Origin: Oscillospiraceae bacterium | GTDB lineage: Bacteria > Bacillota > Clostridia > Oscillospirales > Ruminococcaceae | DNA length: 64,000 nt | Assembly (NCBI GenBank): GCA_020054675.1 | Contig: JAIHAL010000005.1 | Span: 151,183 to 215,182, forward strand | Direction of reading: 5' to 3' | Part shown: positions 16,928 to 26,800 of the stretch, in pieces | Layout: each line of letters begins with the position of its first letter | Position numbering within the stretch: the first letter of the stretch is position 1 | Program-made: the position numbers and the translations under genes | The notes under the pieces: model-generated | The model's database searches: none | Told to the model about the DNA's origin: nothing | The model's input: the letters and a program-made list of their open reading frames with translations, nothing else

Positions 16928-17710
16928 ATGAAAAAAAACAAAGCCACGGCAGCACTGCTTTGGACGGCAGGCGTTGTCCTGCTGTGGGAAGGCGTTGCAT
17001 TTTTCCTTGCAAACATATTGCATGACAAAATGGCAAATGCAAAGCTTCCCTACCTCCACAGCATAATTTACACAATAGCGGCAAATTTTTCTGAAATTTC
17101 AAATGCCGCACTCATTACCGTTTCAAAAGCGGCCACAGGCTTTGCTCTTGGCGCCGCTGCCGGAATAATGCTTGCAGTGATAATGAGCATTTCAAAAACC
17201 GCTGAAAAAATTGCCTTCCCATACCTTATCATTTCGCAAATGATACCTGTTTTAGGACTTGCGCCCATTATTTTCAACCTTGTGCGCAACATGGACCTTT
17301 CAAGGATAATCATAGCCGCATATCTGACATTTTTTCCGGTTGCGGCAAATATGCTTGGAGGACTTAAAAGCGTTGAGCCTGAAAAAAGGGAGCTTATGTA
17401 CTCATATGCCGCCAAAAAAAGAAGCGTTTACATAAAACTCATGCTCCCGTTTTCGCTGCCGTACCTTATGACCGGACTTAAAATAGCCGCTCCGCTTTCA
17501 ATAACCGCTTCAATTCTTGTCGATATGCTCGGCTCAAAGGGCGGAATCGGGGTAAAGCTGCTTTATTCGCTTTACGGCGGGGAAAAAGATATATTCTGGG
17601 CATCAGTCCTTGTCTGCGCCGCAATAGGAATGCTCAGCTGCTTCATTATAATCCTTGCGGAAAAAATACTTATACCTTGGAAAAAAACAAGCTCCGGAGG
17701 TGAGGAATGA
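16928..17710 (+). CDS. ABC transporter permease 1
   Basis: About 260 residues with six hydrophobic segments and the binding-protein-dependent permease loop near the C-terminal half (ELMYSYAAKKRSVYIKLMLPFSLPYLMTGLKIA). I prefer the start at 16928, with GAGGGGG 8 nt upstream, over 16922. Either way it overlaps or abuts the ATPase stop. Two non-identical permeases in one operon suggest a heterodimeric channel, as in some thiamine-precursor/pyrimidine type importers. Confidence 0.9.
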   Translation: MKKNKATAALLWTAGVVLLWEGVAFFLANILHDKMANAKLPYLHSIIYTIAANFSEISNAALITVSKAATGFALGAAAGIMLAVIMSISKTAEKIAFPYLIISQMIPVLGLAPIIFNLVRNMDLSRIIIAAYLTFFPVAANMLGGLKSVEPEKRELMYSYAAKKRSVYIKLMLPFSLPYLMTGLKIAAPLSITASILVDMLGSKGGIGVKLLYSLYGGEKDIFWASVLVCAAIGMLSCFIIILAEKILIPWKKTSSGGEE

Positions 17711-18474
17711 TGAAAAAGAAATCCGACATTCTGTGGCCCCTTGGATTTGGAGCCGTATTTCTTATAATATGGCAGCTTTACGGCTTTCACCGCCTCTTGG
17801 ATTTAAAGCCCTTCCAGCTTCCCGTTCCCTCCGAAATAATAATGACTATTTTTAAAAACCTTGAAAAGGTTTCTGGCGATTGCCTTTTAACGGTAACCGG
17901 CGCCATAGCCGGAATGGCAATAGGCTCCGCAATAGGATTTGCTGTTGCGGTTACGGCAACGCTTTTCCCTAAATGGGGATATGGAGGACTTACTGTTATT
18001 TCAGCTTTTAATGCAATTCCAATAGTTGCCCTTTCTCCAATCATGAACAGATGGTTTTCAACGGGAATGGGGCAAAAAATAGGAGTCGTCACGGTGGTTA
18101 CCATGGCCGCAATGGCAATAAACGCATACAGAGGGCTTAACGATTTAAAACCATTCTCCTTGGACCTTATGAGCTCCTATGCCGCGGACAAAAGAACGGT
18201 ATTTTTCAGATTGAGGCTTCCAAGCTGCCTGCCAAGCGTTTTTACAGCGCTTAAAATAAACATAACTTCCGCAATGATTGCCGCAATAGTCAGCGAATAT
18301 TTTGCCGCCTCAACATCCGGACTTGGTTTTGGCATAAAAGACAGCCTCAGAAAAGCCGAAATGGCAATGGGTTGGTCATACATAACCGTTTCCGCAATTG
18401 TAGGGATAATTCTTTATTTAATCATCCAAGCCGTCGAACGCCGTGCCATAAAATGGCACGCTTCACAAAAATAA
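17707..18474 (+). CDS. ABC transporter permease 2
   Basis: 255 residues, six predicted membrane segments, with the family loop DLMSSYAADKRTVFFRLRLPSCLPSVFTALKI. Its ATG overlaps the stop of permease 1, with GGAGGTGAGGA upstream. Paralogous to but clearly diverged from permease 1. Imports the ligand delivered by the lipoprotein at 18500. Confidence 0.9.
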   Translation: MMKKKSDILWPLGFGAVFLIIWQLYGFHRLLDLKPFQLPVPSEIIMTIFKNLEKVSGDCLLTVTGAIAGMAIGSAIGFAVAVTATLFPKWGYGGLTVISAFNAIPIVALSPIMNRWFSTGMGQKIGVVTVVTMAAMAINAYRGLNDLKPFSLDLMSSYAADKRTVFFRLRLPSCLPSVFTALKINITSAMIAAIVSEYFAASTSGLGFGIKDSLRKAEMAMGWSYITVSAIVGIILYLIIQAVERRAIKWHASQK

Positions 18475-18499
18475 ATTTAAAGCAAAGGGGTAATTCAAC

Positions 18500-19588
18500 A
18501 TGAAAAGCAAATTTTTAAAAGGCATCAGCATCTTTTTAGCTCTTGGAATGGCAGCTCTTGCAGCAGGATGCGGTTCATCATCTTCATCAGACTCATCGGA
18601 AAGCAGTTCTTCAAGCTCTAAGTCGGAAAGCTCATCCTCCGAAAGCTCATCCGCCGCAAACGGAAAACTTGATAAAATGACGCTTCAGCTGAAATGGCTT
18701 CCTCAGTCACAGTTTATGGGATACTATGTTGCAAAGGTAAAGGGGTATTATGAAGACGAAGGCATAGACCTTGAAATTCTTCCCGGCGGAAGCGACATAA
18801 TCCCGGAACAGCAGGTTTACAACGGAGTTGCGGATGTTGGGGTGACTTGGGTGTCAAGCCTGCTTAAATACCAAAGCCAGGGCTGGGAGCTTAAAGAAAC
18901 CGCTCAGATTTTCCAAAAAAGCGCAATGCTTCTCGTTTCCAAAAAAGCGGCAGGCATAAATACTCCCGCCGACCTCAAAGGCAAAAAGGTGGGCTCTTGG
19001 TTCGGCGGAAACGAATATGAACTTTACGCAATGATTGAAAATGCCGGCCTTGACCGCGAAAAGGATTTGACCCTTGTCCAGCAGGACTATACAATGGACC
19101 AGCTTATGAATGATGAGATTGACGCCGCCTCGGCAATGACTTATAATGAATACGGCCTGCTCCTTGAATCCGGCTATAAGGAAGAGGATTTGAACAAGCT
19201 CGACATGAACGACTACAACTGTGCAATGCTTGAGGACTGCCTGTTTTCAACATCCGAATGGCTTGGAAAGAACAAGGACCTTTATGTCCGTTTCCTCAGG
19301 GCTTCAATAAAGGGCTGGCAGGATGCCTGTGAAAATCCCGAAGAAGCAGGAAAAATCGTATATGAAGCCGACAACAGCGTTTCGCTCGACCATCAAATTT
19401 ACATGGCAAAAGAAGTCGCAAAGCTTGTCGTTCCGGAAGGATTTGACAAGGCAAAAATCGGCTACATAGACATGAATGCGGTAAAGCAGACTGCGGATTA
19501 CGCTCTTAAATACGGTCTTTTGACGCAAGCGGCAAACATTGATGAATGCGTTGATTCATCTTGCTGGGAGGAAGCCGTTAAGCAGTAA
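18500..19588 (+). CDS. NMT1/THI5-like substrate-binding lipoprotein
   Basis: A 362-residue secreted lipoprotein. The signal peptide ends in ALAAGC with the lipidated cysteine at residue 24, followed by a long Ser/Glu/Lys linker. The mature domain starts MTLQLKWLPQSQFMGYYVA, then GYYEDEGIDLEILPGG, the characteristic opening of NMT1/ThiY-type proteins that bind pyrimidine-like ligands. Given the divergent pyrimidine-catabolic operon, I infer that it binds a free pyrimidine base or derivative; thiamine precursor (HMP) is the main alternative. Confidence 0.9.
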   Translation: MKSKFLKGISIFLALGMAALAAGCGSSSSSDSSESSSSSSKSESSSSESSSAANGKLDKMTLQLKWLPQSQFMGYYVAKVKGYYEDEGIDLEILPGGSDIIPEQQVYNGVADVGVTWVSSLLKYQSQGWELKETAQIFQKSAMLLVSKKAAGINTPADLKGKKVGSWFGGNEYELYAMIENAGLDREKDLTLVQQDYTMDQLMNDEIDAASAMTYNEYGLLLESGYKEEDLNKLDMNDYNCAMLEDCLFSTSEWLGKNKDLYVRFLRASIKGWQDACENPEEAGKIVYEADNSVSLDHQIYMAKEVAKLVVPEGFDKAKIGYIDMNAVKQTADYALKYGLLTQAANIDECVDSSCWEEAVKQ

Positions 19589-19631
19589 GGCTTTATGCAC
19601 ATTGCGAATTTACAAAAATGGGGGAATTTTT

Positions 19632-20090
19632 ATGAAGAAAATCTTGGTAAGCGGCTGCCTTTACGGCTGGAATGTCAGGTATGACGGGCGTGACATTCCC
19701 TGCCTTGACAAACGCTTTTTAAAATGGAAGGAGGAAGGCAGGCTAATACCGTTTTGTCCCGAGGTTTTCGGCGGGCTTGAAACCCCGCGCCCCGATTCGC
19801 AGCGTGTTGACGGCAAAATCCTCACCCGCACCGGCCTTGATGTAACGGAGGAATTTCTTAAAGGCGCCGTTGAGATGGCAAGGCTTGCAAAAGAAAACGA
19901 AATCGCTTTTGCAATAATGAAAGAAAACAGCCCTTCCTGCGGAAGCAATTTCATTTATGACGGTTCTTTTACCGACATAAAAATCCCGGGAGAAGGACTT
20001 GCAGCCGAAATCTTGCGGAAAGAAGGCTTTATCGTTTTCAGCGAAAACCAAATTGATGAAGCCGAAAAAATGCTTGAAGAAATGGAGTAA
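19632..20090 (+). CDS. DUF523 family protein
   Basis: A 152-residue protein with the DUF523 core: MKKILVSGCLYG at the start, then PEVFGGLETPRPDSQR, and KENSPSCGSNFIYDGSF. Conserved cysteines in the first and last of these suggest metal or Fe-S binding, but no biochemical role is established. I chose 19632 over 19539, because GGGGGAA is well placed there and homology starts at this methionine. A terminator follows at 20098. Confidence 0.88.
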   Translation: MKKILVSGCLYGWNVRYDGRDIPCLDKRFLKWKEEGRLIPFCPEVFGGLETPRPDSQRVDGKILTRTGLDVTEEFLKGAVEMARLAKENEIAFAIMKENSPSCGSNFIYDGSFTDIKIPGEGLAAEILRKEGFIVFSENQIDEAEKMLEEME

Positions 20091-20097
20091 AAAAAAT

Positions 20098-20138
20098 AAT
20101 GCGCGGGCATTTTAAATCCTGCGCATTTTATTTTTTTA
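20098..20138. terminator. terminator between convergent genes
   Basis: AATGCGCGGG (20098-20107) pairs with CCTGCGCATT (20118-20127), with one G-T pair, followed by a T-rich run on the plus strand. It serves the DUF523 gene. Confidence 0.75.
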
Positions 20139-20186
20139 AAATAAAAAAGACAAACTTTTCTAAACGAAAAATCCGCCCAAAACAAA

Positions 20187-21278
20187 TCATCTATCAAAAA
20201 AATTATAATTATAAACATCCGCAAAGTTTATATGATATGGTGAAAATTTATTCTCACTGTAATCCTTGCTTTCGGTTTTAAGCTCCGGAGAAATTTTTTC
20301 AACCTCGCTTTTAGAAATTCCGTGCATCCTAAGTCCTATGGTGTTCTCCATTTCCTCTCCCGAAACAACATACAGCTTTGCGTCAAATGTCTGGCAGAAC
20401 AGTTTTATTAAATACAAATCCAATGAAAAAGAACCTATTGGATAATTTACCCTGCCTCCAAAAGTGCAATATTTTTCAGAAATTTCCGCAATCTCGCAAT
20501 TTCCTCCGGTAACGGCAATCAACACATCACCGGCAACCTTTTTGGCAATAATCCTCACCAAAGGAATCCCTTCGCTGTTCTTTATAACGTGAAGCATTAT
20601 TTCAAGCAAGCAATTTATGAATCTTTCTTCATCCGCATCCACAAATAAATCCTGCTCGATTTCCATCCGAATGCAGGATTTTTTTGAACCTAAAATGGAA
20701 TCAAAATTTCTTTTTGCTTCTTCCAAAGTAAGGCTGACGTTGAAAATTTTTCTGTTTGACACGCCGTAAACATACTTTGAAATTTCATTTACATCTTTTA
20801 TTGCTTTGAGTATGCGGTAGCAATCCCGCATCTGCAAGTTTACCATTTCAATTTCGTTGTAGCTTTCCGTTGCCTCCAAGGTTTCGTAAAGCAGTCCTGC
20901 CGCATTGCTTATTCCAAAAACGGACTGTCTTATCTTTGCTTCAATATTTGAGTAATAATCCATAACCGGCTTTATTTTTATAAGGTCAAGCACAGTATTT
21001 TCGCTGACTGTTTCTATAATGAAAATTTTAGGGTCACCTTCATGCGCTATAACGTTAAAACAACAAGATACCCCCTCGCGTGAACAGGTATAAAATCCCG
21101 GCCGCAGAGGGAGCGGCGTTTCTTCCTCAAAAAGAGTGAGAGCGCTTTTACCTTTGAAAGCTATTTCAAGTTCAGGGCTATTTGCCCAAAAAATATTAAG
21201 GTTTTCATCCGCAAAAAAAGTTTTTAATTTTGAGGATGAATAAATATCCCTTAAAAATTTAAAATAATCAGTGTTCAT
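20187..21278 (-). CDS. degenerate PAS/sensor-kinase-like protein
   Basis: A 363-residue soluble protein built like a histidine kinase: an N-terminal PAS-like region (FFADENLNIFWANSPELE), a helical segment where the dimerisation/phospho-acceptor helix would be (KIRQSVFGISNAAGLLYETLEA), and a C-terminal ATPase-like fold (INCLLEIMLHVIKNSEG, GGRVNYPIGSFSLDLYLIKLF). The expected phospho-acceptor histidine is replaced by IRQS and the N and G boxes are poor, so catalytic activity is doubtful. It could be a ligand-sensing or partner-binding pseudokinase. No response regulator is adjacent. A promoter lies at 21395-21424. Confidence 0.6.
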   Translation of the reverse strand: MNTDYFKFLRDIYSSSKLKTFFADENLNIFWANSPELEIAFKGKSALTLFEEETPLPLRPGFYTCSREGVSCCFNVIAHEGDPKIFIIETVSENTVLDLIKIKPVMDYYSNIEAKIRQSVFGISNAAGLLYETLEATESYNEIEMVNLQMRDCYRILKAIKDVNEISKYVYGVSNRKIFNVSLTLEEAKRNFDSILGSKKSCIRMEIEQDLFVDADEERFINCLLEIMLHVIKNSEGIPLVRIIAKKVAGDVLIAVTGGNCEIAEISEKYCTFGGRVNYPIGSFSLDLYLIKLFCQTFDAKLYVVSGEEMENTIGLRMHGISKSEVEKISPELKTESKDYSENKFSPYHINFADVYNYNFFDR

Positions 21279-21594
21279 TAAAAAAACAATCAGACCTTTC
21301 CGTTTTTCGACGCTTTAAATTAACAAAATCTATATAAGAATTGTAAAAAGTAAGAAATCTTATACAAAAATTTAAGTAAATTTTTATAAGTATTATTATA
21401 CCAAAGCAACATAATAAAATTCAAGGGGTTTTAATAAAATAGCCGATTTAAACAAACTTTAAAGACTTTGCAACCGCTAATTATGCATTTTTCAGAATTA
21501 AAAAATTATGGTTATTTTTTTGTCAAAGTACTTGTAAAAACCGGACAAATGGTATAAAATATAGATATAAAAAAATTTTAGGAGGATTATAAAA
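21279..21594. promoter_or_regulatory. divergent promoter region of sensor-like gene and gap
   Basis: A 316-bp AT-rich gap. Minus strand: TTGAAT (21419-21424), 18 bp, TATAAT (21395-21400) for the kinase-like gene. Plus strand: TTGTAA (21532-21537), 17 bp, TAAAAT (21555-21560) for gap. Nothing else is evident. Confidence 0.6.
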
Positions 21595-22608
21595 ATGGCA
21601 GTTAAAGTAGCTATCAACGGTTTCGGACGCATTGGCCGTCTGGCTTTCAGACAAATGTTTGCAGCTCCCGGATATGAAGTTGTTGCAATCAACGACCTCA
21701 CAAATCCTAAGATGCTCGCTCATTTGTTGAAATATGATTCGGCTCAGGGCAAGTATGCGCTCGCCGACAAGGTTCAGGCAAAGGAAAATTCAATTGTTGT
21801 TGACGGCAAGGAAATCGTAATCTATGCCGAAAAGGATGCAAGGAACCTTCCTTGGGGCCAGCTCGGCGTTGACGTTGTTCTCGAATGCACAGGCTTCTAT
21901 GTTTCAAAGGAAAAGTCACAGGCTCACATTGATGCCGGCGCTAAGAAGGTTGTTATTTCCGCTCCTGCCGGAAACGACCTCCCGACCATCGTTTACAGCG
22001 TAAACGAAAAGACTCTTAAGCCCACTGATACAATCATTTCCGCAGCTTCATGCACAACAAACTGCCTTGCTCCTATGGCAAAGGCTCTCAATGATTTCGT
22101 TCCGATTGAAAAGGGCTTTATGACAACCATCCACGCTTACACAGGCGATCAAATGACTCTTGACGGACCTCACCCCAAGGGCGACCTCAGAAGAGCTCGT
22201 GCCGCTGCTTGCAACATCGTTCCTAACTCAACCGGCGCTGCAAAGGCAATCGGACTTGTTATTCCTGAACTCTCCGGAAAGCTTGACGGAGCTGCTCAGC
22301 GTGTTCCTGTTCCAACAGGCTCCACAACCGAACTTGTTGCCGTTGTAAACGGAAAGGTTACTAAGGATGATATTAATGCAGCAATGAAGAAGGCTGCTTC
22401 TGAATCCTTTGGATACACTGATGAAGAAATCGTTTCTTCCGACGTTATCGGAATGACTTACGGTTCTCTCTTTGATGCTACCCAGACAAAGGTTACAGAC
22501 CTTGAAAACGGCAAGACTCTTGTTAAGGTTGTTTCTTGGTACGACAACGAAAACTCCTATACAAGCCAGATGGTAAGAACCATCAAGTACTTCGCTGAAC
22601 TCAAGTAA
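21595..22608 (+). CDS. gap: glyceraldehyde-3-phosphate dehydrogenase, type I
   Basis: A 337-residue glycolytic dehydrogenase. The Rossmann start ([17 protein letters not shown]) is present, as are the catalytic cysteine motif [12 protein letters not shown], the phosphate-binding HAYTGDQ and [19 protein letters not shown], and the terminal [16 protein letters not shown]-linked oxidation and phosphorylation of G3P. Codons are strongly biased to highly expressed choices (AAG for Lys, GTT, GCT), unlike most neighbours. Strong AGGAGG site. Monocistronic between promoter and terminator. Confidence 0.98.
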   Translation: MAVKVAINGFGRIGRLAFRQMFAAPGYEVVAINDLTNPKMLAHLLKYDSAQGKYALADKVQAKENSIVVDGKEIVIYAEKDARNLPWGQLGVDVVLECTGFYVSKEKSQAHIDAGAKKVVISAPAGNDLPTIVYSVNEKTLKPTDTIISAASCTTNCLAPMAKALNDFVPIEKGFMTTIHAYTGDQMTLDGPHPKGDLRRARAAACNIVPNSTGAAKAIGLVIPELSGKLDGAAQRVPVPTGSTTELVAVVNGKVTKDDINAAMKKAASESFGYTDEEIVSSDVIGMTYGSLFDATQTKVTDLENGKTLVKVVSWYDNENSYTSQMVRTIKYFAELK

Positions 22609-22622
22609 TTTAAAAATACCTC

Positions 22623-22660
22623 GCGCGGAGCAATTTATGCTCCGCGCTTTTTCTTTTTTT
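22623..22660 (+). terminator. intrinsic terminator of gap
   Basis: GCGCGGAGCA (22623-22632) pairs perfectly with TGCTCCGCGC (22638-22647), 5-nt loop, followed by a 13-nt T-rich run. Confidence 0.92.
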
Positions 22661-22744
22661 ATGAAAATTATATATTTTAAAAATTTGCTTTTGCTTGTTC
22701 TTTATTAAATTCATTTTATTTCCATTCTGCCCTGCAAAAATGTA

Positions 22745-22773
22745 TTGACAAATAAATTCTTAAAGTATATAAT
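22745..22773 (+). promoter_or_regulatory. promoter of smpB-ssrA
   Basis: TTGACA (22745-22750), 17 bp, TATAAT (22768-22773): a consensus housekeeping promoter about 25 bp before the ribosome binding site of smpB. Confidence 0.8.
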
Positions 22774-22802
22774 AAATAATTAACCGACACTGAAAGGAGG
22801 AT

Positions 22803-23273
22803 ATGGCTTTGACAAAGGAAAATTTTAAAACTATCGCCGAAAACAGGGCCGCAAGGCATAACTATTTTGTCATAGAAAGCTTTGAGGCCGGAATAGAACT
22901 CTGCGGAACCGAAGTCAAGTCAATCCGCAACGGTTCGGTTAACCTTAAAGACAGCTGGTGCACAGTTGACGACGGGGAGCTTTTTATCAAAGGCATGCAC
23001 ATATCCCCATATGAAAAGGGGAATATTTTTAACAAGGACCCTTTGAGAGTGAGAAAGCTTCTCATGCACAAGCGGGAAATAATGAGGCTCTTTGGCATGA
23101 CAAAACAAGAAGGCCTTACACTTATTCCGCTTTCGATTTACTTTAAAGGCTCAAGGGTAAAAGTTCAACTCGGACTTTGCAAGGGCAAAAAGCTCCATGA
23201 CAAACGCGATGACATGGCAAAGCGCGATGCCAAGCGTGAAATCGAAAGAACGCTTAAAGAGCGCAACAAATAA
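22803..23273 (+). CDS. smpB: SsrA-binding protein SmpB
   Basis: A 156-residue RNA-binding protein of trans-translation. Typical segments: [40 protein letters not shown], and the basic C-terminal tail that enters the ribosomal A site. It delivers tmRNA to stalled ribosomes, and ssrA itself follows 8 bp later. AAAGGAGG lies only 2 nt before the ATG at 22803, so the in-frame TTG at 22809 (8 nt away) may be the used start; this would remove two residues. Confidence 0.96.
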   Translation: MALTKENFKTIAENRAARHNYFVIESFEAGIELCGTEVKSIRNGSVNLKDSWCTVDDGELFIKGMHISPYEKGNIFNKDPLRVRKLLMHKREIMRLFGMTKQEGLTLIPLSIYFKGSRVKVQLGLCKGKKLHDKRDDMAKRDAKREIERTLKERNK

Positions 23274-23281
23274 TCATACAT

Positions 23282-23641
23282 GGGGGCGTAAAGGTTTCGA
23301 CGGGGATTTTGAAGTATGATAAGCGGGTAGAGTACGCACCATCTCTTAACAAGGGTGCACGTTTAAATATAAACGCTAATAGAAATTACAACACACAATT
23401 AGCTGCAGCATAAGTCTGCGCTTCGTCCCTGAGGAAAGGACCACGGTTCCTTAGCGGGCGTCGATTTAGTGGTGAACGTTTTGCAGGACTGTCTATGCCT
23501 GCATAATGTATTTTGGACTACCCTGCATTAAAGCCCGTTTGCCGGCGTTTTTGCGGGGGAATCTTAAAAGGCAAAATACACCCGTAGAAAGTCATATGGA
23601 TAGGTTTTCGGACGCGGGTTCGATTCCCGCCGCCTCCACCA
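23282..23641 (+). ncRNA. ssrA: transfer-messenger RNA (tmRNA)
   Basis: A 360-nt tmRNA starting GGGGGCGTAAAGGTTTCGAC and ending in a T-loop GGTTCGATTCC and encoded CCA. The tag reading frame runs from GCT at 23375 to the TAA at 23411-23413, encoding ANRNYNTQLAAA. It rescues stalled ribosomes with SmpB and marks the nascent chain for proteolysis. The tag keeps a hydrophobic/alanine end but is longer than, and different from, the common ANDxxALAA type in the middle. Confidence 0.96.
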
Positions 23642-23666
23642 GCAGGCTGAGCCTGCACGCAATCCA

Positions 23667-23699
23667 CGCTTTTCACTATGTGAGAAGCGTTTTTGTTTT
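23667..23699 (+). terminator. terminator of ssrA
   Basis: CGCTTTTCAC (23667-23676) pairs with GTGAGAAGCG (23680-23689) with one G-T pair and a 3-nt loop, then TTTTTGTTTT. A shorter GC hairpin sits at 23642-23656 directly after CCA. Confidence 0.82.
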
Positions 23700-23734
23700 A
23701 TTCCAGACAAAAAGCTGAATCTATTATATTAACG

Positions 23735-23775
23735 AATAAGAACGCAAGTATTTCCTTGCGTTCTTATTTTTCATT
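23735..23775. terminator. bidirectional terminator before the defence operon 3' end
   Basis: AATAAGAACGCAAG (23735-23748) pairs perfectly over 14 bp with CTTGCGTTCTTATT (23755-23768), 6-nt loop, with T-rich DNA on either side. Placed to terminate the minus-strand res transcript and any read-through from ssrA. Confidence 0.8.
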
Positions 23776-23840
23776 TATTAACCGTCAAGACATACCTTTT
23801 GATTCAATTTATATCTTTTTAATTTCTAACAATTTTTAAA

Positions 23841-26800
23841 TCACTCTTGTATCAGTTTGAATAAACTATCATAGCTGTCTACCACATCGTATTTAATATT
23901 TCCGCCGCTAATGGCGCGAAAATGCTCTCTGGCACAGTGAATTTTAGCTTTTTCAATCTCCCGAAGTTCCATTGAGGACATATCACCCTTTGTTTCGGCA
24001 ACAAAATAAATGTGTTTTACCTTCCCTTCATAAAATGCAATCGCCCAGTCCGGATTGTACTTTCCTACCGGAGTACTGATATAAAAACCTTTAGGCAGCT
24101 TTACATACACTTCAACATCTTGGCTATGCGCTTCTAATTCGGCGGCAAAATCACGCTCATTCGCAGAATCATAGATTATATAATCATATAAATGCCGCTT
24201 AGTCCCCATGGCATTTATACCCAAAGCGCCTTTTTTAAGGTCAGGCTCGGTAAAAATTTTCATATCAAATTTAGAAGTCAATTTATTGTAGGTAATATGT
24301 TCAATAATTACAGTAGCCTTTTGTTCATTGATTATATTTGCTGCTTGTATTATAAATTCTTCAGGATTATTGCCGAATTGATCAAATACAGATTTTTCTA
24401 TGCCTGAAAGAATTGAAACGACCGCTTTGCGAGTCAGGCCTGTTTCAGCAACAATTTTCCCAACAAGGTCATAACGAACAGAACTGCTTGCTTTAATTGT
24501 TGTATATTGGGAAGAATCTTCACTAACTATATCAGTGCGAACAAAAGCTCCTCCTGCCTGCAGCTGAGCTTTTGATTTGATTTGAGATGCCTGTTCCCCC
24601 TTTTCAATCTTAAAATAAACTTTTGATACACGCAACTGCTCGTTTAATTTTGCAATAGACTTATCAATAAGTTCTTTTTCATCAAACTCGACAATATAAT
24701 AACTCTTGCTGTTAATATGCGCCCATAAATTCTTGAAAGCTTTGCTGTACAATTTTTCCTTATCAAGTGTAACGTCCACCGTGTTTTTACGGGCATTCTC
24801 AGGCCTGATTGCATTGGGGTCGTATATGGAATCAAGCACGGCAATAACATCTGAGGCATGGCCGGCGATTTCCTCCGGCAATTTAAATGCCCCGCTTTTC
24901 TTATCCTCATAATATTTTTCTGTCAGTTCACCACGCTTAACATAGCCGTTCTCTATAAGGCTCTCATAAATAGCAAGGGCCGCATCCTCTCCAAACTGCT
25001 CAATAAACAGCGTTTTTTCAACTTCGCGCGGCCTATCAGCTACCGCTTCGGCAATTTCGCTCTGAAGCCCTTTGGCAAAACTTTCATAGCTTTCGTTTGC
25101 AATAACAGTCAATATGTTAATATTATGAATTTCATCAGAGGAAAGGATGGTTTCATCCATACGCACGCCGTCTTGATTGACGGCAAGGCGCAGACCGCGT
25201 CCGACTTCCTGACGTTTGCGCACATCGCTGCCGCTTTGCTTCAGTGTGCAAATCTGGAACACGTTTGGATTATCCCAGCCCTCACGGAGTGCCGAATGGC
25301 TGAATATAAACCGAACCGGTTCACTGAAGTCAAGAAGTCGTTCCTTACACTTCATAATTAAATCATAAGCGTCCGCATCATCGGAAGTACGCTCTTTTTT
25401 ATCGCCAAGTTTGCTGTCAATCATGCGGCCGCTCTTTTTATCAATAGAAAAATATCCCGCATGTGTTTTTTCAGCTGGTATGCCATCAAGGTATGCCTGA
25501 TAGCCTTCTGAATCATCCAGCGCAAGCTGCATGCTGCCGACAATTTCCTTATACTCTTCCTCAAAAATTTGCGCATAAATACCCTTGATTTCGCTGCCAT
25601 TCGCATCGTACTGCCTGTACTTTGCCACTTCATCAATAAAAAACAAAGAAAGCACTTTAATCCCTTTTGAAAACAGCTGCCGCTCACGCTCAATGTGAGA
25701 AAGGATAGTTTCCCTGATTTGAATGCGCCGCAGCTGTTCTTCGCTGACTGAACCGACCACATCGCCGGCAAACAGCTTAATGCCGTTTGTAAATTCCACA
25801 GAAGAATCACGCCCGTCAATCCGCATAACGGTATAGCCATTCTGATATTCGGCAAGCTCGCCGGAATTTTCAAAAAGATTGTAACCTTCGCCGACAACTC
25901 TCACCGCCTTGCGAACGCCTGAGCGGCCTTTGACGTCAAATTCAATCGTTGCAGTGGGATTGCCCTTGCTGAGGTTGATGCTCTGTACATAAACATATCC
26001 CTCGGTAGCGGTGCTCCCGGAAACGGATATCCCCTTGACAGCAATCTTCTTTACAAGCCGTTTGTTATAAGCTTCCAGCGCATCAAGCCGATAAATCATG
26101 TTATAAATGCTGTCCGCACGGTGAGTAGCCGAATACCTGAGCGTAAACAGCGGATTGAATTCCTTCAGCCGTTCTTTTGTAACCGCACCTTCAACCGACT
26201 GCGGTTCGTCTATTATCAAAATTGGATTCGTTTTCGCCAAAATATCAATAGGACGGCGGGAACGGAACTCATCCAGCTTCATAGAGATACGCCTTGCATC
26301 CTTTCCGCGGGCATTGAACGCCTGACTGTTGATAATCATCACATTGATTGCACTGTCAGAAGCAAAACGGTCAATCTCTGTCAGCTGCGCCGAATTGTAT
26401 ATGAAGTAACGGATTTTTTTGCCGTAATCCTCAGCAAAATGTTCCTCGGTTACCTGAAAAGATTTGTATACCCCCTCCCTTATTGCCACGCTTGGCACAA
26501 CAACAATAAATTTGCTCCAACCATAGCGTTTATTAAGTTCATACATGGTCTTTATGTAAGTATAGGTTTTCCCTACACCGGTTTCCATTTCTACAGTAAG
26601 GTTATAGCGTCCTTCCAGCTTGTCGGAGGGCTTGATTTTTCCCGCACGCTGAATTGCTCTTATATTTTCCAGAACCTTGTCGTCGCTAATAACCACAGGC
26701 GCGTTATTAAATCCTGTAAAAGTGTTTATATTTTGCAGTTTCGTTTGTCCGGCTTTGTCATCCTCATTAATACCGGGGTCTATCATATAAGTCGTCGCAT

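Noticed and set aside
18575..18660. Serine-rich low-complexity tracts in the two binding proteins (also at 60465-60545) as repeats of interest
   Set aside because: Such Ser-rich linkers after the lipobox are common in Clostridial substrate-binding lipoproteins.
22923..23100. Antisense frames within smpB as small proteins
   Set aside because: Purely shadow frames, with no start context.
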